Below are positions 22,120 through 33,479 of a stretch of DNA of 64,000 nt, in pieces. A program made the position numbers and the translations under genes. The DNA is from Icerya purchasi. Its lineage: Eukaryota; Arthropoda; Insecta; Hemiptera; Monophlebidae. Each line of letters begins with the position of its first letter. Within the stretch, counting starts at the first letter, position 1. The notes below the pieces were generated by a model that saw only the letters and a list, made by a program, of their open reading frames with translations, did no database searches and had not been told where the DNA came from. The DNA is taken from the NCBI GenBank assembly GCA_039619475.1, contig CM077116.1, positions 8,480,501 through 8,544,500 of the forward strand, written 5' to 3'.

Positions 22120-23575
22120 TGACAAAAATATTTTTTTAGCATTCAATTTTCGTTTCTTTTCGCGCCCGCACGACAGCTGGGAAGCTTAACAATTCTAGAA
22201 GGTTGACTTTTTTTTTTCGAGAAAAGTTAATTCGTTTCCATTGCATTTGTGTGCCAGCCGATTTTCTTTCGGTCAGTTTCGATATTTTTTTTTCCAAAAT
22301 TCCAGAATTCCAGCAAAAAGCCAACACTATTGTTCGTTAATAGAAAAAACGCGTCTACGGCACCCGGCGCGCTTTATGTCGCTTTCCTATTTACTCGTTA
22401 TCGCTTCGTCATTAATGCTCATTTCGATGTTCTTGCCTACTAATTTTGTTATCCGTTAAAATCAGCAGCGGTTTTAATATTTTTGTCAACATCGACGAGA
22501 TATTAGCCGATCAGCAAAATTGCTAGGTCATCATCGGCCCGATTCGATGGAAATTTTTGTTCAGCGAAACGCTAAATTCTCGCATTGAACAAACTTTTTT
22601 TTTCGATCCAACTACGAAAAATGTTGGCCACAACCATCGCATCGCGTTGAAAAATAAGTCAGCGTAAACTAAATACGCTTGTAGGAACGCATTACATTAA
22701 TTCTGAACATTTCAGCTCGATTATGAGAGTACTCGTTTATGGAAATTCGTGTTAAAAAAAAATGCAATTTTGTTGCAAAATTTTAATATACATCTCAATT
22801 GCCGTTCACATTTTCATCTTTTTCAAAATACCCCTTGTGTTTCATAAATTTGTTTTCTCCCATTTCACCTTCAAAGTTTTTTCAAACTCAGCGTGAGGAA
22901 CGCGTTTTAGGAAGTGCGCTCACAAGCGCGGGCTCTTTATGCCACACGCAAGGCCAATTTGACTATTGGAAAGAGCCAAAAACCACAAGGTGCGACGTCG
23001 GGACTGTACGGGGAGTGTGTCAACACTTCAATGGTATAAGTTTTTACGTAAATTTGTCGTGATGCCTATTCTAAACACGCTGCCATCAAGAGTTTCAGGC
23101 GAAAATCACTTCGTTAAAACAAAATGTTTAAACGGTATTGTTTTTTTTTCCACTCGCTTAATGTGTCTACAATCACGGGTTTTTTTTTCGGCTCCAGCTT
23201 TCGGCATTTGGCTGACTACTACAGCCATCGTTGTTCTTTTATCCGCAACAACGGTATTATCGTGCGAGTTACCACGGATTTCCCACCCTATCCCGAATCT
23301 GTAGGCGGATTTCGATACGAGTTTACACGCGAATAGCCCGTACAGGCGTCCACTTCAAGATATTGAGTTGAACTTTTCAAAATTAATCTAAAACATTCCA
23401 CGTTATAAGCGTATGTAATTTAGTTTTGGCTGACTTGTTTTTCCGTGCGATGCGAGGGATGTAGCCAAAAATTTTAGTCCAACGATTGTATTATCAGAAT
23501 ATCATATAAATATGTAGATTTAGTTCCGTACTTAATTTGTGCTTTTTATTAACCGATTTTTCACCGGGAGTTTAC
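22120..23575. other. Unassigned sequence
   Basis: Several short overlapping frames (22799-23062, 22966-23304, 23124-23336) show no recognisable domain and overlap in different frames, so none is supported. Confidence 0.4.
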
Positions 23576-23576
23576 A

Positions 23577-23578
23577 TA

Positions 23579-23631
<53 letters not shown>

Positions 23632-23634
23632 ATG
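23577..23634 (+). repeat. (TA)n-(TG)n microsatellite
   Basis: A TA run of about 30 bp passes directly into a TG run, then TATG units. The same arrangement recurs at about 47578-47646 and 49224-49275. Confidence 0.95.
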
Positions 23635-24239
23635 TGTGTATAGATAGATGGACTCATATAGATGTACGCATATTTAAGTATTAAATTTGATCCCGAGTTT
23701 TTACCGATTATTTTTATTTTTATTTTTTATTTTTTTTTGGTGGATATTAAAGTAATATTTTGATCTTAATGAGTTCTTTTTCTCCATCGAATCGTTAAGG
23801 AGAGACCTCGAGAAATAAATTGAATCCCCAGGTGCGCTACTATAGTCGAAAGAGCGGTCTGTAAATTGGAAATGACGATTTTTACTTCGCAAGAATAAAC
23901 ATATGAAAAGGACATACATTTTAGATAGTGACCTCTGGCTTCCACAAAACGGGCAAGCAATTATGGGATTCCCTCTAGCCATTAGAAAATCTTTACTAAA
24001 AGTACTTACCGTATATTACTGTAGGCGACAGAACCGTCTTTCAGTCAAAAAGCATAGCGTGTAATTCCGCATCTAAAATGTTACAATAATTACTGAGACG
24101 TACTATGCATAAATTTCACCATTCATTTCAATAGCGCATGCCGCGCGTGATAAACTTTTGAAAGGATATTTTCCTAACAGCAGGTGGTATTGGGATACTA
24201 CCTAATAACCTCAGATACTTCCTGTATAGGTTGATTGGC

Positions 24240-25990
24240 CTCGTGCTTTCATAGAATTGTAAAGTTCGCTGCCGTTGGCCTGAGCGGCCAAAGACGGAGG
24301 TTACTGCCGTCGACTGTGTAAAATTCTATGTGAACTACAATGTTAACCGAAGAGAGTAGGTCCACGAGTACCGAACATGGATCGTTGTTAAAATTTGGGA
24401 CGAAGGCGATTTCTGGAAACTGGATATTCAACTTCAGAAAAGGAATAGTGGTTCGTAAGGTTAATAAGGATTGATCAACTTCGAGCGAAGGAACGCTAGT
24501 TAACGCACAGACACTGCTACAGGGTGATGTGAAATGAGCTCCCATTGTAATCCGTAATGCCAAATGATGAGTAGTATCCAATGCTGCTAAGATGTGCTGA
24601 GAAACTGCGCAGTATATTAACAGCCGTAATTTGTTTTACTCAAAATTAAAGCTTGATACATATTAGTTTATAATTTCGGATTGATGTTAAATCGGAAATA
24701 TGTTGGTCCCAATTTAATCTACTATTAAACAGCAGACCTATAAACTCGGTTGAAGAACAATCCTCCCTCCCGAAAAGATCGTGTATTTGTGAAATATGTG
24801 TATAAAGGAGAAAAGTTCTGTATATACATAAATCGTAGTTTGATATTACTATTGCCATTAACACTAGCAATTACAAAAATTGTGTTCAAGAAGTCTTTTG
24901 CAAGTGTATGATTAAAGACAGTAGTCATAAGATGATAATAACATAGTCCCAACTATTACCAAGTGTAATATCAAATTTAGTCACTATTTAACATCAATTT
25001 TAATATGTTGTAGCAGGATTGTGAAAAGTTATCTTATATAATTGAATAACGTTTGCGTTAATATTTTTAACAATTATAATTTTAAAATTATAACATTGCT
25101 AAAGAATAATGCTACCAATGTCAGCATTTAACTTGGTTAATTGAGTACCAGAGAAATCTGGGGGAAAGTAAAGGCGAATCTCAAGTAGAAAGGAACTGCC
25201 CCTCCTACTCACATTAGTACCGTTGGGCTTAGTTCATTATGAACCTTAACTTCACAATCCATGAAACCTTATCAAGGATATATGGGACTTACTTTACTTT
25301 TACTTTATGAGTCTGTCCAAAGCTAAACTAGAGAAACATTTTTGTAAATTTTCTTGAAATATTGCGATATAATTTTTGTTTGAAGTTTACTTAATCTTCA
25401 TAATATCCAATTTAGTAAACACGTTGCCAGTTATCATTTCAGATTTGTAAGATGCAGAAAATAAAATGATTACTATATGGAAAGTCGAGATCAAAATGTT
25501 TTAACTGAAAATTAACTAACATTAGCAGACACCAATAGGGAATTAATAATACTTGCTTCATTACAATCACCAAAGGTAGGTGAATGATTATTTTTTCGAT
25601 AATTAAATTATTACTACATACCAAATCTTTCAATAAAATTGAATTAGTATTATCTTTTATTCGGAACCCTATTGTAGGTGAATTGATATTTATATAACCA
25701 GTAAGTATTATCGAGAGATTAGGAAACATTTTAATACAATGATCAAGATTATCTATTGTTCCTGTTTTAGGTTTGTTAGGTGATAGATGACATGCTATTA
25801 ATACCTATTTACCTACATTAATGACTATTATGTTTAGTTAATAATTTATGAATGATATAGTTCTCAATTGCTGCAGTCAAAGTTAATAGGTATAAGTACT
25901 CTATCAACTAAGTATGGTTCTGACAAAATCCAAACGTCAAAATCATTAAAATAAAAGTTCATTATGAAAATTAATTGTGTTGCGCGGCAA
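24240..25990 (-). pseudogene. Jockey/I-like LINE ORF2 remnant
   Basis: Decayed LINE on the minus strand, in order: NCRATQLIFIMN and VWILSEPYLVDR (about 25990-25900), then IACHLSPNKP and SIILTGYININ (25815-25680), which are endonuclease motifs (xxEPYL, YRSP-like, TGDFN-like). The RT core is largely lost or scrambled. RT C-terminal sequence follows as CSSTEFIGLLFNSRLNWDQHI (about 24760-24700), then LDTTHHLALRITMGAHFTSP (about 24580-24520), the LDxxHxxxLRxxxGAFxTSP segment before RNase H. FYTVDGSNLRL (24330-24300) may be the start of an RNase H domain. Remains may extend down to about 23900. A SINE copy interrupts it at 25141-25309. Long dead. Confidence 0.75.
25141..25309 (+). mobile_element. 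SINE, third copy
   Basis: GAGTACCAGAGAAATCTGG, GAACCTTAACTTCACAATCC, ATATGGGACTTACTTTACTTT: the same body and tail as the SINE at 10434-10656, here in the opposite orientation and inside another LINE remnant. The tRNA-like head is absent, so the copy is 5'-truncated. No clear target duplication. Confidence 0.8.
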
Positions 25991-26223
25991 TTATCAGCAT
26001 TGAGCTATAAAAACCTAAAAAGAGCCAAAATCTATACTTGGCTTTAATTTTTCATAGGATTTCACCTATACAGGGGACAATTTTTAATATTAGCTCTAAT
26101 GATCATTCTTCTCGGTATATATTTCCCTAAAACACTTTTGTCAGTCAACTTATCCTTAAAATTAATTTTATTAGATGTGATGTGTACAGTTAGAGCATAC
26201 AGTCTTGAAAAGATTGTACAAAA

Positions 26224-26259
<36 letters not shown>

Positions 26260-26263
<4 letters not shown>

Positions 26264-26939
26264 CTGATCCGGCGAATTTCGTTCCGCCTTGGAAAATAAA
26301 TGCTGTGTTAACTTAGCCGAATTAAATTCATTTTTTTATTAAGATTAAATTAATACTCAAAAGGAGGTAAGTTCAATAAATGTACAAAAATCAAAATGAA
26401 AAATATTTTAATTACATTAAAATGAATGTAATTCACATGGCAGCAAGGCATGATTTGCCTTAATAACAACAATCAGTATAGCCCAATAAGATTTAAATTT
26501 ATCATAATTAGATCATAAATTACAATTAAACTTCTATCTATGACAATTTACAACTTTAAGCTGAGCGATTACCCTGCGCGGCAAGAAACCGTCTAGAATA
26601 TATAATATGGAATTTAGAGCGACCTCAAAAATCATCTTTAAAAAATTCATAACTCATCACCAGACAACCCCCTTTAAAAGTGAAATTCAAAATATAAAAC
26701 AAAACACAGAAGCCTTTTCATAAAATTCAAAAATTACGGTTAAATAATTGTGTGAACCACCTTTTTGGGCCAAAAACTGCAAAAAAAAATTAATTTTCTT
26801 CATAAATTTTGTTTTAAATTTCGTATTTTTCTATTCGGAGCAGAAACAGATCCAACCAATCAAAGATTATCAAAATCGGTCCAGCCGTTCTTGAGTTATA
26901 AATGATGTAACTAACCCGACTTTCTTTTATATATATAGA
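26260..26939 (-). mobile_element. Non-autonomous Helitron, about 680 bp
   Basis: Read on the minus strand it begins TCTATATATATAAAAG (26939) after an A. It ends in a hairpin (26271-26288; GGCG/CGCC stem) followed by GGATCAG and CTAA (26263-26260), then T. This matches the Helitron layout: 5' TC, 3' hairpin about 10 nt before CTRR, and insertion between A and T without target duplication. The subterminal CTCAAGAACGGCTGGACCGA is of a kind often seen near Helitron 5' ends in insects. It contains no Rep/helicase coding and would depend on an autonomous relative. The 3' end abuts a 35-bp (TA)n run. Confidence 0.75.
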
Positions 26940-27396
26940 TATACTAGCTTTTAACCCGTGACGTTGTCCGCGGAGAATTATTATTTCAAATAAGCTGTTT
27001 CGACGTGAAAACAAATATAAATGAAAGAGATTTTATTATTAAATTATAACTATAGGTTTTTTCTTTTTATTATTATTGCTTTTTTTTTATTAGGTATTTA
27101 CTTCTATATATTTTTTTTATTATTTACTTTTATGTAATTATTTTTGTTTATTTACAATTACAGTAGTAAAATTTTAATTCAACACATTTTTGTAAACGAC
27201 GTTTTTCAGACGTTGTCCTGCCAGTGTATATTCATTTACTATTAAATATATATATATATATGTATATCTCAAATGGATGGCCTTTATATTACAGTGGAAA
27301 GCTTTGTCGTAAAAAAATCAGTTAAGCGGTTTAAGCGTGAAAAGGTAACAGATAGACAGACAGACAGACACACAGAGTTACTTTCGCATTTATAAT

Positions 27397-27612
27397 CTCG
27401 GCAGCCCTTTGAGAGGCGTGACACTCAGCGTCTAAAGCTTGCCGTGCCTGAGTCTGTTCTAAGGTCTCTGAAACCTTTTGAGAGGAGTGACGCTCGGTAT
27501 CTAAAATCTGTCTGGTCTGTGTCTGCTCTTGAGATTCCTCAGTTCTAGCTACTTTCGCAGCTCGAACTCTGTTAGAGTTACGCGCTAGATCAGATTTACG
27601 CCTGCGAGGCAT
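27397..27612 (-). pseudogene. Helitron-type protein N-terminal fragment
   Basis: MPRRRKSDLARNSNR followed by RAAKVARTEESQEQTQTRQ and two imperfect repeats ending RHSSQKVSETLEQTQARQ and ECHASQRAAE. Basic N-termini with such SQRASE/EQTQARQ-like repeats are, from memory, typical of Helitron Rep/Pif1 helicase proteins of insects; no catalytic Rep or helicase domain is present here. At 27396 the frame passes abruptly into Helitron terminal sequence (AATGCGAAAG plus the TCTG run), which translates as artefactual Val/Ser/Leu-rich residues. So the coding segment was cut and joined to a terminus. It cannot encode a working transposase. Confidence 0.55.
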
Positions 27613-27719
27613 ATTGACAGTAAAAATAATAAGAATTTTTTTTTTAAAATCAAAATATAATACGTTTATGTAAATGTTTTAAGGAAATCTCCGGCCTACT
27701 CACTAAGTACCTATATAAC

Positions 27720-27828
27720 TATCGTTATGATTTAATAATAAAACCTCTTTCATTTATATTTATATTGACGTCGAAACAGCTTACTTGAAATAATAATTTT
27801 CTGCGGACAATGTCGCGGGTAAAAGCTA
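27720..27828 (+). repeat. Inverted copy of Helitron 3' terminus
   Basis: About 110 bp that is the reverse complement of 26944-27050, with scattered differences: TTTAATAATAAAA, TGACGTCGAAACAGCTTA, GAAATAATAATTTT, GCGGACAATGTCGCGG, GTAAAAGCTAG. With the arm at 26944-27050 it forms an inverted repeat flanking about 0.7 kb that includes the Rep-type fragment. The two 3' termini face outward. Confidence 0.85.
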
Positions 27829-27935
27829 GGAACGGACGAACGAATGACGACTATCGAAGATGAACAACACGTTTTAAGCTAGGAACGGACGAACGAATGG
27901 CGACTATCGAAGATGAATAACACGTTAATAAAAGC
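27823..27935 (+). repeat. 53-bp tandem duplication beside a Helitron terminus
   Basis: AAGCTAGGAACGGACGAAC and TGACGACTATCGAAGATGAA at 27823 recur from 27876 with few differences, and a third partial unit (AAGCTAG) starts at about 27932. Each unit begins with the terminal CTAG region, as if the junction had been reused or copied. Confidence 0.85.
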
Positions 27936-28179
27936 TAGCTAGTAATTTTGTTTACATAACGAAACCGATTTCTGGCGTTCTGATGTTTCTTAGAATTTCC
28001 GAACAAAAACATCTGGCTGAATAAAATAACATACACTAACGAACGAATACGTAAGAAATAATAAAATTAATATAATATTTCCAGAATAAAAACTATCCTG
28101 TGTTCTTTCCTTGACCTCAAACTATCTCCATACAAAATTTCATCTAAATCGGTTCAGCGGTTTAAGCGTGAAAAGGTAA

Positions 28180-28192
28180 CAGACAGACAGAC

Positions 28193-28251
<59 letters not shown>

Positions 28252-28306
28252 TAGACAGACAGACAGACAGATAGACAGAGAGACAGACAGACAGACAGAC
28301 AGAGTT
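28180..28306 (+). repeat. (CAGA)n/(GATA) microsatellite in Helitron 5' end
   Basis: About 120 bp of CAGA units with occasional GATA/GAGA. The corresponding run in the second 5'-like block (27350-27373) is only about 24 bp, so this copy has expanded. Confidence 0.95.
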
Positions 28307-28339
28307 ACTTTCGCATTTATAATATTGGTAAGGATATAT

Positions 28340-31300
28340 TGTAAGACTTACAATATTTTTCATTTACCACATCTGCGTGGATTTATAGCACTTACGAACT
28401 CTAGGGATTCCCATTTTGTTCGTAGCCCTCCAATTGCGAAGAGTGTTGGGTCGTGCAAAACATGTGCTCTTTAATAGATTTAACGGTTTGGGCCTATTTC
28501 GTCTAATTCCCGCTTCGTCGAAAACGCATCATAATTGTCGTAAAAAGTAATTCTGAATCCTACGGCCATTTAGGTAAATATCAAAAACGCGGTATCTTTT
28601 TTTTTGTGCTATTTGATTATGATGTTAAAGTTTTTTTTTTATTTTCTTTTCGGAAAAACAACCTTTAATAACAGGAGCATATAAAAAACAGAGATTTGAA
28701 AAATAACATTAGAAAACAATATAAACATACGAAACACGACACTCCAGTAAGGAATGATTGTAAGTTATTCCATTTGAATACTCCGTCTTTCTCAAATCTC
28801 ACCCATCTTGTCAGTATAAGGAGCCTCATTGATATTTAGCGTGATATGCAGATTAAAAGATGGAAGGGCTGCAGAAAAAAAGAAAACGAAATACTTTTTA
28901 TTTTTTCTTAATTTCTTTTCGGATTTACGAATTTATTTTTAATATTCTTTTTTTCAATCTTAAAAGAAAGCGGGAATTATATTTAAAAATTCAGTAAACG
29001 AAAAGCAAGATTAATGTCGATTCGTTAAACATAACTTAATAATTTAATCGTATATTTTAGATTTTTTGAAAAACTTATCTGTGATTTTTTAGTATTTGTT
29101 CGGAAACTGTTGCTTTAAGTTTACTCGAGTATCACATAATTTTTATAAAGAAACTTAAAATTACATCGTTTATTACAGAGAACATTTATTCAGTACAATT
29201 TATAACTATATCTAATTATTAATGCGCAATTAGGTGCTCATTGATATAAAAGGAACTTAGTACCGAAGGTTGAACGTTTTAAAGAATATTTGTGCTACTT
29301 TTAAAACTCCCATTGACCGTTACAAAACCGTGCGTTTAAAATTATAATGAATTTGCGGCTCAGTATTCCCGACAGAATATTAATATACAACTAAGTGACC
29401 TAGGAATAATTTATTAAGATTTAGGGTAAAAATTAATTAAATGCTTTTTTTATTTTATTTTAGGTTTTTATTGGGTAATAATTTTCTCATTCTAAAAATG
29501 TGTGCATGAAAAATATTTTATTTAACGATCTGTTTTAGTTTTTTCTGTAATTTCTTTCTAATAGGCGGCACCGTTTTAGTCGGCCATCATTGGTGGTGGT
29601 AATTGCACGTGTATTTTCCGGTCAACGGATGAATTAGCAATATCATACATATCTATGTAGGAAATCACATTGCAAAATTAGTAAAATTTCGCATTTATAA
29701 AATCGTCCCTTTTTTGTTTACAACCGATCTAGGCTAAAATCAACGCATTCATCCGTTTTTTATAGTGTCTACGCGTTTTGATATATCTATTTTTAGAAAA
29801 TAACTCGCTGAATGGTCTTAAAATCAGCATCTGAATAAATGTTGGCGATGTTGATTACATGTTTTAACGAAATTTCAATACATAGTACGGAGCGTACAAA
29901 TCTTTCTTGTGGGCGTCTTCGACTAGATCCGCCGAACTAACCTGATATTACTTATTGAAGTAGTACCGTATGGTGCCGTACTTCGGCACACGGAGCCATC
30001 GCTATTAGACAATCTATTCCTCTTCATCTTAAGTCCGTTGATGAGATTTCTTGTTGAAATTTAGAACTGGCCGACGAAATGAAAGTTTAAAATTAATCAC
30101 TCAAGTCCGCCAGGAACAGATTACTCTTGCAAAACTGGACAGTTAATAGAGGGGACAATGCGAAGTAATTGCATTAAATATTTAGGTACGCACACGGGTC
30201 CTCGGCTCGCGTAGGGAATTTGTATTTCGTACACACTGAAATGTTCAGAATGCGGTCATCTCAGTAGTTTTTTTTATATCAAAAAATTTTAATAGAATTT
30301 GGAGAATGGTTGGAAGATTTCATAAACGAAAGTATTTATTGCGCATATTTTCGAAATATTGTACTGGTGGCAGATGAAAGTAACGTGAAATGCTATTGGA
30401 GTGATAAGTTGGCATGACGCTATGTAAAACAGAATAATTTACGTTAACGTTCGAAATTAATTGAAACTAGCGCAGTTAATGTAAAGTAAAGATTAGTTCA
30501 CTGAATAATACTGCAATTGCTCCGAAAATTATTCACTCGGTTTAGCATTAATCGTAGAACTCGTTCCGCGGTAGTCGTTCACTTCCGTTTGAACTGATTA
30601 ATTTACCCGTCTGAGTGTTAAATGTACGCTTTTTTTTTTTTTTTTAATTTTCGCTCTGTAATGCGCACAAATGGAAACGAGATAATTACTCCGATAGTTT
30701 AAGGGCCGCTTATAATTCAGTCAGCTTCATTATACACTAGAACTGTGCACTGTTTTGTCTATAAAATATACCAGTACTATTTTTAGGTATATACTTGTAA
30801 ATAGGAAATGGTTAAGGTTTCTTTTTTTTTTTCCATACTATACATTTCTGTTTTGTAACAGAAGGTATTTCATGCCCGCTTTTCAGTAAGTTGCTAAATA
30901 ATCATATATCCGCGATAGGAAATGCTTATAATTTTATTCAATATACATTTCTGTAAGAAAAAAATTATAACGTGTATTTAAGATCGAACTGTAATATTTC
31001 AAATACAATTTTGCATATCTTGGTACAATAAGCTTTTATATTGATTTGAACGCATAGTTGCAACTGAAGTTTTGCTTCTTTCATAAAAAGTAAATGTAAT
31101 AAAATATGATATTATTTAATGTAGAAACAAAAAGGAAAAAAAAACAGAAAAGTCACGGAATGGCTAATCATCGTGTCTATAGCATCGATTATATCAGGAT
31201 CCGCCTCACTTTTTTGGGTAACTATTAAATTTTTCTAGAATGATTCTTTATAGTTAATATAAAAATTATTTTTTATTATTTCTCTGAAATAACATTACAC

Positions 31301-33260
31301 TGTTCCGTTACCTATTTATCATATCACTGTATCTTAAAGAAAGTATTTAAAAAGTATCTTCCTAATAACAGATTCTTTTTTGTCGGCTATCTCTGATCGT
31401 GTAAAGATCTGAGTCTCTTGCGTTCTTTTTCCTTTGTTCTTGGGCTAATGTCCTTGTAGACGAACCAAAAGAAAAAAAAAAAAAAAAAACAAACATTTTT
31501 ATTTAAATACACACCCTTCGCCAACTGTTTTATACTTCAATCTTTTCATTTAACAACGGGGAGGTATTTTTTTTATATATGTGCAAAGCTTACCCGTATG
31601 CTGTTATGTTGCACGGTTCAAGATTTTCGATTGTAGATTTCAAAAATTCTTTAAGCAAGTTTAACCTTTTAATAGTGGGTGGGGTAAGAAAAGAATGTTT
31701 GTATTTTAAACAATTGTATCAATGGTTAGAAAAAGTACTGGTCTGCAGGTGGAACAATATTAAACTAGAAAAAACGCATGATCGAAATAAACGGGATTTA
31801 AAAAACGCAATCAGTAATGAATTCTAATTCGAAGATCAGTTTAATAATTATTTCGACGAACTAATTATACGATATATTTAAATACTGCAAATCTCGATAA
31901 TCATTTTTGTAACTATGAATCCAGCGTACAGAGTTCGCTTCAGTGAAACGAATTTTTAGATCAGAAGAAGTACAAATCGGTTCATCAGCTTATTAGTAAT
32001 ATTAATAAAAGATAATTTGAAATTTTTTTTTCTTTTGTTAGTCGATAAAGTAAGGAATATTTCGCGATACATTAAAATTAGATAAATCCGGAAATAGAAC
32101 ACACACGCCGTAATAGACCCGAATGTTTGTTACTTAGGGGCTTTCACAATGGTTGTGAAACATTGTGTAAAAATAAAAAACTTTATCTTCTGCGCGTAAG
32201 AAAAACTATTTTAAGAAAAATAATCCGAACTTATTTCTGGAAAAAATACGACAACCTTTGATCACATTTCGTACATTCAACGACCTGTGTTATATTTTTT
32301 AGCTTAGATATAATATATTCGATATAGTTCATCATAATGTTTCGTTTAATAAGTTTTACATTCTTATGGTTTCCGAAAAAAAATACTATCGGTTTACATC
32401 CTTTCCGAGGAAAATATATATTACAAAGATGATTAGAATCGAAGCGGTATCCACTATAAACAGTCGCATCCATTTACAGCGGACACGTGAAAACACAATC
32501 AAAATTTTTAACATAACCTCAAAGTGTAGAAATTAATAGTTCGACCAGTGAGATACACCCAAATAATTCTCCACCGCTTACTTCTTCGCGGACAATTCAA
32601 TCAACTTCTGCCAACGGTAACAATAAAAAACCAATATGTTTTTTCTGAGCACACACCTATTTCTTATAACGAACTTCAGGAATTCATTACAAACATTAGT
32701 ACAAACTCTGATTATCTAAATCACGCGTGTTTACAGATATCTAAGACGGACTATTATTATGTGCAGTAAAATCATTTCTGAACAGTGTAACCGCCAAAAA
32801 TACGCATAATTGAAAAGTTACAAAGTCTGCAATTACGAGAAAAAACGTTGAATGACGAACTTGACTCCCTGACTACTTGATCAAATATATCTTTTATTGA
32901 ATTTCACTAAAACAAATCTTCTTAACTCGTGCGTGGCTCCCTATAATTCTAAGAAGGTTCATTTTTTCAGTCCAGTGATTATTTTCTATACCGCAAAAAT
33001 TATAATAATAATAATTATAATAAAAGACCAGTTTGGAGGGCGGAAAAAACTGGGAACAGATGAAAATTAACTAAAGCTATTTACATACAATTAATATTTG
33101 TTTGAAAAAAGGCCGGATTTTAGATTATTTAGCTTTCAGACGTTGTTTTCAAATTCTTGGAATGATACGGGAGTTATTTTTAAAAGCGTAACCTCCCGAT
33201 TGACATACTGAAGATCGGCATCGTATGCATAAATGGTAGTAAAGTAGAACAACGTGCTGT
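28340..33260. other. About 4.9 kb without recognisable genes
   Basis: AT-rich sequence with homopolymers (T-runs near 28630 and 30630, A-run near 31470). The frame at 31579-31827 (82 residues) shows no domain I know. The stretch 29860-30240 has more balanced composition but no usable frame. No RNA gene seen. Confidence 0.45.
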
Positions 33261-33266
33261 GTTTAA

Positions 33267-33276
33267 GCCATATATA
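33267..33276 (+). repeat. Target duplication of tRNA-type SINE, left
   Basis: GCCATATATA, followed by further TA units up to 33290. Matches 33457-33466. The left copy is longer because of extra TA units. Confidence 0.8.
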
Positions 33277-33290
33277 TATATATATATATA

Positions 33291-33456
33291 GGCCGCCGCG
33301 ATAGCCTAGTGGCGCAAACTCTTGATCGTTAAGATAGTGGTCAAGAGTTCGATTCCCCGAGGCGGCCAAAAAGAAATAGACTGATTTAATTTAATGAGAA
33401 TAGTTAGTGGCCAAATGGTATTTACAACCAGGCCAGGTTTAAAAAAAAAAAAAAAA
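33291..33456 (+). mobile_element. tRNA-derived SINE with full head and poly-A tail
   Basis: A 166-bp insertion. The head has a 7-bp acceptor-like stem (GGCCGCC at 33291-33297, GGCGGCC at 33361-33367), an A-box-like TAGCCTAGTGG (33302-33312) and a B-box-like GAGTTCGATTCC. The A box starts at position 12 rather than 8 and the T-arm stem does not pair well, so it is not a working tRNA gene but a pol III-type SINE head. A short body follows and then a 16-nt A-run (33441-33456). It is flanked by GCCATATATA on both sides. The family differs from the SINE at 10434-10656. Confidence 0.8.
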
Positions 33457-33466
33457 GCCATATATA
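33457..33466 (+). repeat. Target duplication of tRNA-type SINE, right
   Basis: GCCATATATA directly after the A-tail; partner of 33267-33276. Confidence 0.8.
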
Positions 33467-33479
33467 ATTTTTATTTTAT

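Larger units (their letters stand above)
26944..28334 (-). mobile_element. Composite Helitron, about 1.4 kb
   Basis: On the minus strand the 5' end is TCCTTACCAATATTATAAAT (28334) preceded by A, leading through an expanded TCTG run into CCTTTTCACGCTTAAACCGC. The 3' end is a hairpin-like CCGCGGACAACGTCACGG, then GTTAAAAG, CTAG (26947-26944) and T. Inside are a second 5'-like block (27396-27314), a Rep-type coding fragment (27612-27397), and another 3'-type terminus facing the opposite way (27775-27828). It ends 4 bp from the 5' end of the next Helitron at 26939. The outer boundaries fit a single element, but the interior suggests nested or recombined copies. Confidence 0.6.

Noticed and set aside
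22966..23304. 112-codon frame near a KFVVMP motif resembling the mariner remnant at 21.8 kb
   Set aside because: Similarity limited to a few residues; flanking sequence does not follow transposase order.
28154..28363. Cys/Leu/Ser/Val-repeat protein (CLSV repeats)
   Set aside because: Translation of the CAGA/TCTG run at the Helitron 5' end, not a cysteine-rich peptide gene.
33291..33367. Genuine tRNA gene
   Set aside because: A perfect acceptor-like stem and both boxes exist, but the A box is displaced, the T stem does not pair, and a poly-A tail with target duplications shows it is a SINE.
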